From: Chryseobacterium gallinarum
GTDB taxonomy: Bacteria; Bacteroidota; Bacteroidia; Flavobacteriales; Weeksellaceae
Direction: 5' to 3'
Assembly: GCF_001021975.1 (NCBI RefSeq)
Contig: NZ_CP009928.1
Location: 4,282,001 to 4,346,000 of the forward strand
Length of the DNA stretch: 64,000 nucleotides
The notes beneath the pieces were generated by a model. The model was not told the DNA's origin. It made no database searches and was given only the letters and a program-made list of their open reading frames with translations. This document shows, one piece after another, positions 52,083-60,418 of this stretch; within the stretch, counting starts at the first letter, position 1, and each line of letters starts with the position of its first letter. Position numbers and translations under genes: made by a program.

Positions 52083-52988
52083 TTAATTCACCAGATCCGG
52101 TTCAATCGGGTTATTATCTTTCAGGAGACTTTCCTTGGTCCTTTTTTCCATTTCCCTGAAAACCTGATTGGGATCTGAAATTTCTTTTCCGTCTGAAGTT
52201 TTCACTTTAAAAGCTACTTTCATATTGGAATTTCCCCCGCTATTCATCATCAGCTCCCGCATATTCTTTGTTGGGTCGTTTACATAAGCTTTCCAGGCTT
52301 TTTTAAACTGTTCTTTTGTAACTTCAATTTCCTTTCCTCCTACACCCAGTATTTTTACATTTTCAGGAAGCTGTATATCCTTTTCTGCATTGGGCGTATT
52401 TATGGTTTTATTTCCTACAAGTGTCATGCTGTGGGAACCGGTGGCATCTTCAATCTTTACAATAAGCCCCGGAAGTCCGTAAAATTTATATGGCCCATCC
52501 TGAAAAGGAATATCCTGGGTAAACCAGGCGGTCCATTCTCTTCCTCCAAAATTGGTGACAGCTTTTTGAGCATTATAATTTCCAATCTTTTCTTTGTCCG
52601 GTAATATTTTCCATTCCGGTTTTTTGTCTTCCCGGATTTTATAGCGGTCCATAGAGATGCTTCTGAAAAGATAGGTCTTAAACTCAGGGTATTGTTTGGT
52701 TACTTTATAAGATACCTGTCCGGGATTTTCTCTTTTGTTTACACTTATACTTCCTCCTCCGGATTTGATCTGTTTTTCTATTTCAGCCCTTCCGATAGAA
52801 TCGGCTACAAATTTATCATGACTATAATAATTTGATCCGTTTTTATCTATATCCAGAAGCATCATTTCTTTTTTCACATCTTCTTTATTGCCGGAATCCG
52901 GGATAAATTTATACTCATAAAAGAACCTGTTGACCTGTGCCTGGACCAGGATCCCCAAAAACATACAAAATAGAATTTTATTTTTCAT
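52083..52988 (-). CDS. GLPGLI family protein
   Basis: A 301-residue secreted protein with signal peptide MKNKILFCMFLGILVQAQ and motif YGLPGLIVKIEDATGS. It shares with the 50484 gene the block REWTAWFTQDIPFQDGPYKF, so the two are paralogues. An insertion rich in NMRELMMNSGGNSN distinguishes it. It lies 57 bp downstream of the M56 gene on the same strand, so it may be read through from the BlaI-controlled operon. Confidence 0.9.
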   Translation of the reverse strand: MKNKILFCMFLGILVQAQVNRFFYEYKFIPDSGNKEDVKKEMMLLDIDKNGSNYYSHDKFVADSIGRAEIEKQIKSGGGSISVNKRENPGQVSYKVTKQYPEFKTYLFRSISMDRYKIREDKKPEWKILPDKEKIGNYNAQKAVTNFGGREWTAWFTQDIPFQDGPYKFYGLPGLIVKIEDATGSHSMTLVGNKTINTPNAEKDIQLPENVKILGVGGKEIEVTKEQFKKAWKAYVNDPTKNMRELMMNSGGNSNMKVAFKVKTSDGKEISDPNQVFREMEKRTKESLLKDNNPIEPDLVN

Positions 52989-53045
52989 AATATATTGTCA
53001 ATAAAAAGCTTTGCCAATTTATCATTGTCAAAGCTTAATGGAACT

Positions 53046-54905
53046 TTATTTCTTTGTCTGAATTCTGACTTCGCTTTTTGTGCCTTTTACCAGACTTTCT
53101 TTATTGATATTAATACTTGCAATACTTTTAGGATCCACAGACATGGCTTCTTTTTTAGATACCTCGGTTCCGTCCACATAGTATCTTGCATCGTCCATGC
53201 CATTTACATTAAATTTTTTCACACCATTCATGGCAATGTTTCCATTTCCGTCTTTTTTAATATAATCGGCCTGCATTACGATTACCTTAGGAGGATTATG
53301 GGTTGTGATAAAATTGAATTTTTTGAATTCCTTTGCTGTTTCCGCCGCTATTTGTTGAGCTTCCGCTCTGGCCTTATCAGCTTCTATTCTCATTTTATCA
53401 GCCTGAAGCCTCATTTTCTGACTTTCATGTCTTGCTTTATCCGCTTCTTTCCTCATCTTATCGCTCTCCTTTCTTGCCCTGTCAGCCTGGCGCCTTGCTT
53501 TATCGGCCTCTTTCATAGCTTTACGGATATCCTCTTTTTCTTCCTTGCTTAAGCCTTCATAATATGCCGTTTTACCTGATTTAAAAATACTGATTTTGGG
53601 GGCTTTAGGAGCTCCCGGAGCTCCCGGAGCTACAGGTGGCTGAGGCGGATCAGGGAAAGAAACATCGATATCAATATCGGAAAGTTCCGGCATATCAATC
53701 TCCATTTTTTCAAGAGACTGCATTTTGTTTGTCCATTCAGGAGATTTAAAATAGTCAGTCAGCCTTTTATCTGCTTTTTCTGCGGCAATATCCCCTATTT
53801 CCAAAGCAAGCTCGTTTATTTCTTCGATTTTTTTATTAAAGGCGGCTGTCTCAGGTTTCAGTAGATTCAGTTCCTTTTCCTTCTCCTTCATCTTTTTTTC
53901 TATTTCTGCTAACCTTTTTTCGTTACCAGATGGTTTAGATGAAGGCTCATTGATATTTGTCTGTACATTTCTTTCAGACCTTACCGTATCTTTTATAATC
54001 CGGGAAACTGCTTTTTGGATTGAAATATTTTTTTCTTCAATTTCTTTATTCTTTGCATTTACCATATAGACGAACGCAACTGTAAATAAAACCGGCAAGG
54101 CAAAAATTCTTCGCGCATATCCGAATCTGGTTTTGGGTTTTTGTAACATCTTAAGTCTTTTTTTAAGGTTTGAACTTAGAAACGGACTGGTGGCAGGCAA
54201 CTGTGTTCCGGAAAAGTGGCTTGCTAAAAGCATCTGCGCAAATGCTTTGGTGTCCGAATTTTTTACGGCCTTTTTATCAGCCAGGTATTCATGGATGAGA
54301 TTAATTTCTTTTTTGATGATATGAAAGAACGGATTGAACCAGAAAACAGAAGTAATCACTTCGATAAAAATTTTATCAAATGAATGTTTCTGTTCAATGT
54401 GTACCATTTCATGCTTTAAAATTTGTTTTCCGATATCAGAATTCAAGGTGATGGTATTCTTCCAGAAAAGATTTTTAAAGTAGGAAAACGGAGCTTCGGT
54501 TAAGTCTGTACGGTAAAAATTAATACCGTCAAAACTTTCTCTTTTGAATTGTTTCTTAAACTGCTCGATTTTAAAAATCCCGTACAGCAGTTTTCCTAAA
54601 AAATAGAAAGAAACCAGTCCCAGAGCTGAAAAAATAATGTTAAAATAAAAGTTACCATTGTCTAATTTTTTTTCTGTATTAAAATTTTGAATTTTATCAA
54701 GAAGCATATACATATCATTATTCACTTCTATCGTAAAATAATCTACTTCGATAAGCGGCAGCAGCAGCGATATCAGCATAGCAGACAACAGATAAAATCT
54801 GTTATAATGATGAAACGTCTTGTCTTTTAAAGACAACTGATAGTACAAAAACGTTACACCTGAACATACAATCACTTTTCCAAAGTACAGAAGCAGGGTT
54901 TCCAT
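53046..54905 (-). CDS. M56/BlaR1-type membrane metallopeptidase with coiled C-terminus
   Basis: A 619-residue protein with four transmembrane helices (about 7-25, 35-52, 87-110 and near 270-290). The zinc motif is HEMVH at 165-169. In BlaR1/MecR1 relatives this cleaves the BlaI repressor. The last third is unusual: about 60 residues of a heptad-like pattern (EADKARRQADRARKESDKMR) form a long coiled coil, ending in a segment ISININKESLVKGTKSE. It starts 5 bp after BlaI and is co-transcribed. Confidence 0.9.
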   Translation of the reverse strand: METLLLYFGKVIVCSGVTFLYYQLSLKDKTFHHYNRFYLLSAMLISLLLPLIEVDYFTIEVNNDMYMLLDKIQNFNTEKKLDNGNFYFNIIFSALGLVSFYFLGKLLYGIFKIEQFKKQFKRESFDGINFYRTDLTEAPFSYFKNLFWKNTITLNSDIGKQILKHEMVHIEQKHSFDKIFIEVITSVFWFNPFFHIIKKEINLIHEYLADKKAVKNSDTKAFAQMLLASHFSGTQLPATSPFLSSNLKKRLKMLQKPKTRFGYARRIFALPVLFTVAFVYMVNAKNKEIEEKNISIQKAVSRIIKDTVRSERNVQTNINEPSSKPSGNEKRLAEIEKKMKEKEKELNLLKPETAAFNKKIEEINELALEIGDIAAEKADKRLTDYFKSPEWTNKMQSLEKMEIDMPELSDIDIDVSFPDPPQPPVAPGAPGAPKAPKISIFKSGKTAYYEGLSKEEKEDIRKAMKEADKARRQADRARKESDKMRKEADKARHESQKMRLQADKMRIEADKARAEAQQIAAETAKEFKKFNFITTHNPPKVIVMQADYIKKDGNGNIAMNGVKKFNVNGMDDARYYVDGTEVSKKEAMSVDPKSIASININKESLVKGTKSEVRIQTKK

Positions 54906-54910
54906 AGGTA

Positions 54911-55276
54911 TTAGTTTTTCTTTTTAAGTTCGTCTAACAGCATTTCCAGATCTTCTACTGTCATTTCATTTTTTTCTACCAAAAATGAAACGGCACTTTT
55001 ATAAGATCCTTTAAAATAATTTTTTACAAGGCTTTTCATTGTTTTTCCTGAATACTGTTCTTTTGAAACCAGTGGAAAATACTCATGCTGCCTTCCGTAA
55101 ACACGATAGTCTACGAATTCTTTATCCTTCAATACTTTTAAAATAGTAGAAACAGTATTGGTATGAGGTTTCGGTTCCGGAAAAAGATCTAAAATATCTT
55201 TAAGGAACCCTTTTTCCAATTTCCATAAATACTGCATTACCTGCTCTTCTGCCTTTGTTAAAGTCTGAATTTTCAT
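54911..55276 (-). CDS. BlaI/MecI/CopY-family repressor
   Basis: A 121-residue winged-HTH repressor with LTKAEEQVMQYLWKLEKGFL, PKPHTNTVSTILKVLKDKEF (recognition helix and wing) and a C-terminal dimerisation helix. It binds TACAnnTGTA-type operators; one lies upstream of its own gene. The M56 peptidase gene follows 5 bp later, a standard sensor-repressor pair. The signal is unknown (beta-lactam or other envelope stress). Confidence 0.93.
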   Translation of the reverse strand: MKIQTLTKAEEQVMQYLWKLEKGFLKDILDLFPEPKPHTNTVSTILKVLKDKEFVDYRVYGRQHEYFPLVSKEQYSGKTMKSLVKNYFKGSYKSAVSFLVEKNEMTVEDLEMLLDELKKKN

Positions 55277-55344
55277 ATCCTGTTCATTTTATCATTATTG
55301 TGATATAAAACCAATATATTTTCATATCACTAAGAAATTAGTTA

Positions 55345-55376
55345 TACAAATGTAGAAATAAATCTGATTCAAACAA
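55345..55376 (-). promoter_or_regulatory. blaI promoter and overlapping BlaI-type operator
   Basis: On the minus strand TTG (complement of 55374-55376), 19 nt, TACATTTG (complement of 55347-55354) is a good promoter. TACAAATGTA at 55345-55354 is a perfect TACAnnTGTA palindrome covering the -7 element, so bound repressor would block RNA polymerase. It is 69 bp upstream of the repressor ATG. A wider GTGATAT...ATATCAC pair (about 55300-55330) lies downstream of it. The rest of the 337-bp gap shows no gene. Confidence 0.6.
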
Positions 55377-55613
55377 CTATTTTTTTAGTGATAACAACTT
55401 AATAATATATAAATTACTGAAAATCAAATACATAAATTTAAATACAATATATTAAATTTTCAACATACTTATTCTTATGCCTATATAATCAATAGAAAAA
55501 TAAAAGTTTCAAATGAAATTTCTTAAAACTTGTTAATTTTTATTAAACAAAAATTAAAATGAATTTGTTTTAACCGGGAAATTATATTTATTTTAGTGCT
55601 TTAAAAATTTCTC

Positions 55614-56195
55614 ATGAAAAGATATAATTTATTGATTGTACTATTACTGCTTATTTTTAATGTTACTACAGCACAAAAGAAGAATTCTCCGGCTGCTGAT
55701 CTCAGCATATTAAAGCAAACAAAATCAAAAATTGAAGCGACTGTTCCGTTGGTGATTCAACACCTTCAGACTATTGCCACTAAAGAAGGAGACAATAACA
55801 TTGTCATTAATGGCAAGATTGCCGTAGGTAAACAATATGGCATCCTGGAATCTGAATGGTATTTATACAGGAATAATATGAAAAACTGCATTCTCAATAA
55901 TTCTTCCAAAAAAGCAAAAAAATGTATGGAATATCACACCCAGTATCTGAGAAATACATTTATTAATTACAGCAACTATATTACCAACCTTACGAGAAAG
56001 AACGGATATCTTGGAGTGGAAGGTGATACTAAGTTTGATTTCAAACCGGCAGAAATTGCAACAAAACTCAGCGAAGCTTATTTTAATGCCAATGATGCTG
56101 CAGGAAGAATGAAAGCCGATCAGAAAAGGGAATTCCTGGGACAGACTATGTCTGATGACAATAAACTGGCTCCTTATGCTCAACTGGCACCATAA
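55614..56195 (+). CDS. Secreted protein of unknown function
   Basis: A 193-residue protein with signal peptide (KRYNLLIVLLLLIFNVTTAQ). The mature part is helical and contains two Cys (Cys92 and Cys103 region, NCILNNSSKKAKKCMEYH) that might form a disulfide. I recognise no family. Single gene in a long AT-rich upstream region and followed by a strong terminator. Confidence 0.8.
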   Translation: MKRYNLLIVLLLLIFNVTTAQKKNSPAADLSILKQTKSKIEATVPLVIQHLQTIATKEGDNNIVINGKIAVGKQYGILESEWYLYRNNMKNCILNNSSKKAKKCMEYHTQYLRNTFINYSNYITNLTRKNGYLGVEGDTKFDFKPAEIATKLSEAYFNANDAAGRMKADQKREFLGQTMSDDNKLAPYAQLAP

Positions 56196-56221
56196 TATAA
56201 ATATCGTATATACTATAGAAC

Positions 56222-56258
56222 AAAAAGAGAACGGCATATAATTGCCGTTCTCTTTTTG
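56222..56258 (+). terminator. Terminator after the secreted-protein gene
   Basis: AAAAAGAGAACGGCA pairs with TGCCGTTCTCTTTTT, with a T-rich end. Confidence 0.9.
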
Positions 56259-56624
56259 TTTGCTGCCAGCAAAAATATCTCCGCCAAAAAGCAGTTTTGT
56301 GGTACTAATCATAAAACTTGTTGAAAAAGTAGAAAATGAGGCGGAGATTATTTTGCATCTGCTCTATAAGGTCAACTGTCCTACCCTGATCTATAAGAGC
56401 CTCACAAAAATAAGGCTATGTCTTTTACTTCTGAAAAAATCCCTGTAGAAATAAATTTCAGAAATTGTAGAAGTAATACTACCTGACAGAGAAAAACTTA
56501 GATGGAAAGGCATACAATTGAATTAATTATTGCCCTTTATTTAACTTACAATTCCTAAATACCACACGTTTTGGATTTTATACCTGGTCAGGACATCGGA
56601 TCTTTGTCATACATTAAAAAAAAA
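56259..56624. other. Intergenic region without a clear gene
   Basis: 366 bp. Short frames exist but none has a start context or known match. ATCTCCGCC (from 56277) and GGCGGAGAT (to about 56349) form a widely spaced 9-bp inverted repeat, perhaps the ends of a small lost element. The run of A just before 56625 is typical of Bacteroidota starts. Confidence 0.4.
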
Positions 56625-57338
56625 ATGACAGACATAATCCCAAAAATCGAAAATGTTGATTGGACAGCAATCACCGAAGAAATGCATCAAAACGGGTACG
56701 CCCTCATTTCAGGTATGGTACCGGATGACGAATGTGAACTTTTAAAATCCGGTTATGATCATTCTGCTTTATACCGTAAAACAGTTGTAATGGCCCGGCA
56801 TCGTTTTGGCCTGGGTGAATACAAATATTTTAATTACCCTCTTCCTGCATTAATAAATACCTTAAGAAACCGGTTTTATCCTTATCTCGCTCCTATTGCC
56901 AATTCATGGTTTAATGCGTTACATATTGACACTCATTTTCCACAGGAACATGATGAGTTCTTAAAGCAATGTCATCATAATGGCCAGCTAAAAGCGACTC
57001 CGCTAATCCTGAAATATGAAGAAGGAGGCTTTAATACCTTGCACCAGGATTTATATGGTGAGGTATATTTTCCTATTCAGATGGTATTGATGCTGAGTGA
57101 GCCTGAAAAGGATTTCACAGGAGGAGAATTTGTTCTTACCCAACAGGTTCCCAGAGCCCAATCAAAAGCTATTGTCCTACAGCCACGCAAAGGTGATATT
57201 CTTATCTTTACCACTCATTTTAAGCCTGAAAAAGGGACAAAAGGATATTACAGGGTCAATATGAAGCATGGAGTAAGTAAAGTTAGAAAAGGAACCCGTT
57301 ATGCTTTGGGCATCATTTTTCATGATGCAGCAAGCTAG
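56625..57338 (+). CDS. 2OG-Fe(II) oxygenase
   Basis: A 237-residue protein from ATG 56625 (MTDIIPKIENVDWTAI); a TTG 54 bp upstream is in frame but poor. The metal site appears as His-x-Asp in FNTLHQDLYGEVYFPI and a distal His in YRVNMKHGVSKV, with Arg nearby for 2-oxoglutarate. It resembles bacterial prolyl/peptidyl hydroxylase-type dioxygenases (family ending KKGTRYALGIIFHDAA). Substrate unknown. The next gene starts 37 bp after its stop. Confidence 0.85.
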   Translation: MTDIIPKIENVDWTAITEEMHQNGYALISGMVPDDECELLKSGYDHSALYRKTVVMARHRFGLGEYKYFNYPLPALINTLRNRFYPYLAPIANSWFNALHIDTHFPQEHDEFLKQCHHNGQLKATPLILKYEEGGFNTLHQDLYGEVYFPIQMVLMLSEPEKDFTGGEFVLTQQVPRAQSKAIVLQPRKGDILIFTTHFKPEKGTKGYYRVNMKHGVSKVRKGTRYALGIIFHDAAS

Positions 57339-57375
57339 AACTTCCTGGTTTTTTATTTCACTTAGCAATAAAGAT

Positions 57376-57705
57376 ATGATATACCATACCCAGCTTTCAG
57401 ACTCGTTACTCAGAAATATGATCCGACGCAAGGAAATCCGTTTGGGTGGAAACAAAAAATTAAAAATTTACGGAACCTTGAGATGTACTTCAGGTAAAAG
57501 GATGAAAAAGGAAAACCGCGTTTTCTTTCTGAATGAACAGCAGGCTTTACAGCATCACTACCGTCCTTGTGCGCACTGTATGAGAGAGGAGTATAAAAAA
57601 ATGGAAAAACGGATCAGGAGCAAAAGTTGGGGACATAATAAATTGGGTCTGAATATAAAAAATTCTGTTCATTATCCTGGCTTTTTAAGAGCAAGCATTC
57701 CTTAA
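57376..57705 (+). CDS. Ada-type zinc-binding domain protein
   Basis: A 109-residue protein starting at ATG 57376 (MIYHTQLSDSLLRNMIRRKE). The region IYGTLRCTSGKRM...RVFFLNEQQALQHHYRPCAHC resembles the metal-binding N-terminal domain of Ada (GYRPCKRC). Cys of LRC and CAHC could bind zinc; the full four-Cys set is not clear. The longer frame upstream overlaps the oxygenase and was rejected. Likely co-transcribed with the oxygenase, suggesting a link with alkylation or DNA repair, as in AlkB-Ada pairs. Confidence 0.7.
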   Translation: MIYHTQLSDSLLRNMIRRKEIRLGGNKKLKIYGTLRCTSGKRMKKENRVFFLNEQQALQHHYRPCAHCMREEYKKMEKRIRSKSWGHNKLGLNIKNSVHYPGFLRASIP

Positions 57706-57900
57706 TAAATTCTTTCATTTTTTTATTTGTAAAAATATTAAGCAATAAACATCTATCAATACGAAATTCCGTAAGGTAAGCAACGTAATGTACTGTAATT
57801 TTACTTCATGGATGAATTGGAAAAGTTAATTATTAAATACCTTTCTGAAGGTTTAAGTCAGCAAGATATATCGGAACTATTAATTTTTAAAAATTACATT

Positions 57901-58065
57901 ATGAAAAAATTAAAAAAACTTTCGCGAAATGATTTAAAAGAAGTACAAGGTGGTATAATTAAGGATTCATATGGTGACATGTGTACTATGGGGCCAAATG
58001 ACAGCTGTGCACAATACGGTGTAGAGTACGGTCTTTATATGGGGACACTACAACGCCGTAGGTAA
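57901..58065 (+). CDS. GG-leader bacteriocin-like peptide
   Basis: From ATG 57901 the frame encodes MKKLKKLSRNDLKEVQGG, a typical double-glycine leader of flavobacterial bacteriocin-like peptides, followed by a 36-residue tail with three Cys-containing groups (DMCTMGPNDSCAQYG) and Tyr/Gly-rich sequence. C39-type transporters would cleave after GG. The frame is open 31 codons further upstream (57808), where MDELEKLIIKYLSEGLSQQD resembles the start of a small HTH regulator; this may be a remnant. No transporter is in the window. Confidence 0.65.
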   Translation: MKKLKKLSRNDLKEVQGGIIKDSYGDMCTMGPNDSCAQYGVEYGLYMGTLQRRR

Positions 58066-58113
58066 CTGGAATGCATTAAGATGTATGTAATCATTTCATA
58101 ATTTAAAAAACAA

Positions 58114-58145
58114 GCTCCCTCTCGCTGAGGGAGTTTTTATTTTAT
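58114..58145 (+). terminator. Terminator after the GG-leader gene
   Basis: CTCCCTC, loop TCGC, TGAGGGAG followed by a T-run. Confidence 0.85.
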
Positions 58146-58173
58146 ATTTGTAATAGTTCAAAATATTATTGCT

Positions 58174-58992
58174 ATGGTAAAAAAATATAGTGCCCTAATC
58201 TTTCTTATAGTATTTATTATTACTTCGGCACAAAATTTAACGATAGCTTACGAACTTACATATAAGCCCTCTACTAGTAGAAAAGATTCGAGTAGGTCTA
58301 AATTATATTTTTTAGATATTATAAACAATGAATCTATTTTTAGAGATGCAATGAGAAGACAGTCTGATTCTTTAATTTTTTATGGCAATGGCTATGGATT
58401 GGGATACCCTAATAATATAAATGACCAACTTTATTTAAAAAAGGATTTAAAAACAAATACCCTTCTTAAGTATATGGTTCTGCCATTAAGTAGAGATGTT
58501 TTCTATGTTGGTGTAAACGAAGCCCTGACTTGGAAGCTTTTTCCTGAAACTAAAATTATTGATGAAATAAAATGTCAGAAAGCAGAAGTTAATTACGGTG
58601 GAAGGAGTTGGACCGCATGGTTCTCCGAAAATATCAAGCCTTCAGAAGGACCATATGTTTTTAATGGCCTTCCTGGGCTTGTAGTCGAAATTTATGATAG
58701 TAATAATGATTATTTATTTAAATTAGTTAAAATTAGAAAATCTAATCACAAGAATTTGTTTTCAATGAAAGGCGGAAAAAAAGTAAGTTGGGAAGAATTG
58801 ACAAAACTTCAACAAGATTATTACAAAGACCCTTTTTCATTTACAAAAACACAAAGTATTAAAGTAATGACAGATGATGGAAGTGGAGGACTCAAAAAGG
58901 TAAATCTTCGGGAAAGTACACTTTCAATCCAAAGCGATCTTAAAGAATACAATAATGTCATTGAATTAAATAAAAAAATAGATTATAAGTAA
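58174..58992 (+). CDS. GLPGLI family protein
   Basis: A 272-residue secreted protein with signal peptide (VKKYSALIFLIVFIITSAQ) and motif NGLPGLVVEIYDSNND; the block RSWTAWFSENIKPSEGPYVF matches the other two copies. More AT-rich codon use than the paralogues at 50484 and 52083, suggesting a separate origin. It is 109 bp after the GG-leader gene with a terminator between. Confidence 0.88.
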   Translation: MVKKYSALIFLIVFIITSAQNLTIAYELTYKPSTSRKDSSRSKLYFLDIINNESIFRDAMRRQSDSLIFYGNGYGLGYPNNINDQLYLKKDLKTNTLLKYMVLPLSRDVFYVGVNEALTWKLFPETKIIDEIKCQKAEVNYGGRSWTAWFSENIKPSEGPYVFNGLPGLVVEIYDSNNDYLFKLVKIRKSNHKNLFSMKGGKKVSWEELTKLQQDYYKDPFSFTKTQSIKVMTDDGSGGLKKVNLRESTLSIQSDLKEYNNVIELNKKIDYK

Positions 58993-59125
58993 GACACCTA
59001 AGTGTTATCAAAGGATTCCTCTAAATACACTAAAAACTGACTAATCCTGCGAAAAACCGGTAATAAAAAAATTAGTCGCAACAGTTGAAAATTAAGCAGA
59101 ACTGAGTTTTGGACTAGGTTTGTAT

Positions 59126-59161
59126 AAAATAAAAAGAGAAGCAATATTGTATTGCTTCTCT
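59126..59161 (-). terminator. Terminator of the tRNA array
   Basis: On the minus strand AGAGAAGCAATA, loop CAA, TATTGCTTCTCT, then TTTTTATTTT; it follows the last tRNA of the array by 8 bp. Confidence 0.9.
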
Positions 59162-59168
59162 GGTTTAG

Positions 59169-59241
<73 letters not shown>

Positions 59242-59279
59242 GTGTATTTTTAGAGCGTTTACCGACAACGCTTGCTTAG

Positions 59280-59352
<73 letters not shown>

Positions 59353-59390
59353 GTGTATTTTTAGAGTGTTTACCGACAACACTTGCTTAG

Positions 59391-59463
<73 letters not shown>

Positions 59464-59500
59464 GTATATTTTCAGAATGTTACCACAAACATTCATTTAG

Positions 59501-59573
<73 letters not shown>

Positions 59574-59611
59574 GTGTATTTTTAGAGCGTTTACCGACAA
59601 CGCTTGCTTAG

Positions 59612-59684
<73 letters not shown>

Positions 59685-59695
59685 ATATTGGACTG

Positions 59696-59703
59696 CAAAT
59701 GTA
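59696..59703 (-). promoter_or_regulatory. -7 element of the tRNA array
   Basis: TACATTTG on the minus strand is a perfect TAnnTTTG, 12 bp upstream of tRNA copy 5. A -33 TTTG is not clear. Confidence 0.6.
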
Positions 59704-59773
59704 CGATTTTTTATTTAAAATCCTAATTTTTCTTTTAAATAAAGGTGTTTTATAAAAACTATTTTATTATTTG

Positions 59774-59781
59774 TATCTTTG
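59774..59781 (+). promoter_or_regulatory. -7 element directly before the Sua5-type gene
   Basis: TATCTTTG matches TAnnTTTG and ends only 4 bp before ATG 59786, so the mRNA would be leaderless or nearly so. The element rules out the upstream TTG as the start. Confidence 0.55.
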
Positions 59782-59785
59782 TTCT

Positions 59786-60397
59786 ATGGCAAAAATATTG
59801 AAAATTTATCCGGAAAACCCTCAGGAAAATCTTGTGAACGAGGTGATTAAAACATTGAATAATGGAGGCTTGATTATTTATCCATCAGATACAATATATG
59901 CCTTGGGTTGTAATATTTTTGATATCAAAGCCATGGAGAAACTGGCTCAGCTGAAGAAAATCAGGCTGGATAAGGCAAAATTTTCGATAATCTGTAATGA
60001 CCTCAGCCATCTTTCCGACTTTACAAGGCCTATTGAAACTTCCGTATTCAGGTTTCTGAAGAGCCATCTTCCCGGTCCTTTTACTTTTATTCTGGAAGCT
60101 AATAAAAGCCTGCCTTTAGCTTATAAAGGTCATAAAACCATCGGTATCCGTGTTCCGGACCACTCCATTCCACAACTTATCGTTGAAAAACTGGGGCATC
60201 CTATTGCTTCCACTTCCATCAGAGATGATGATGAAATTATTGAATATTCCACAGATCCTGAACTGATCGCGGAAAAATACGATCATCTTGTAGATATCGT
60301 CATTGATTCCGGATATGGAGACAATGTAGCTTCAACTATTGTGGACCTTACTTCCGGGGAACCTGAGATTATCCGTCAGGGAAAAGGAATTATTTAA
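59786..60397 (+). CDS. tsaC: L-threonylcarbamoyladenylate synthase (Sua5/YrdC/TsaC)
   Basis: A 203-residue enzyme that makes threonylcarbamoyl-AMP from Thr, bicarbonate and ATP for the t6A modification of tRNAs reading ANN codons. YrdC motifs are visible: LIIYPSDTIYALGCNIFD near the start, KFSIICNDLSHLSDF, and GPFTFILEANKSLP, then GIRVPDHSI. No extra Sua5 domain, so it is the short TsaC form. ATG 59786 was chosen over TTG 59771. The fit of a t6A gene beside a tRNA array may be chance. Confidence 0.93.
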   Translation: MAKILKIYPENPQENLVNEVIKTLNNGGLIIYPSDTIYALGCNIFDIKAMEKLAQLKKIRLDKAKFSIICNDLSHLSDFTRPIETSVFRFLKSHLPGPFTFILEANKSLPLAYKGHKTIGIRVPDHSIPQLIVEKLGHPIASTSIRDDDEIIEYSTDPELIAEKYDHLVDIVIDSGYGDNVASTIVDLTSGEPEIIRQGKGII

Positions 60398-60418
60398 AAT
60401 TCAAGGTTTAGCAGACGG

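Noticed and set aside
52995..53552. 185-codon + strand frame opposite the M56 gene
   Set aside because: It is a shadow of the Lys/Ala/Glu-rich coiled region read backwards, with Phe/Leu-rich nonsense composition.
56571..56624. Upstream TTG start of the 2OG oxygenase
   Set aside because: A poor start codon; the A-rich run before ATG 56625 fits Bacteroidota initiation.
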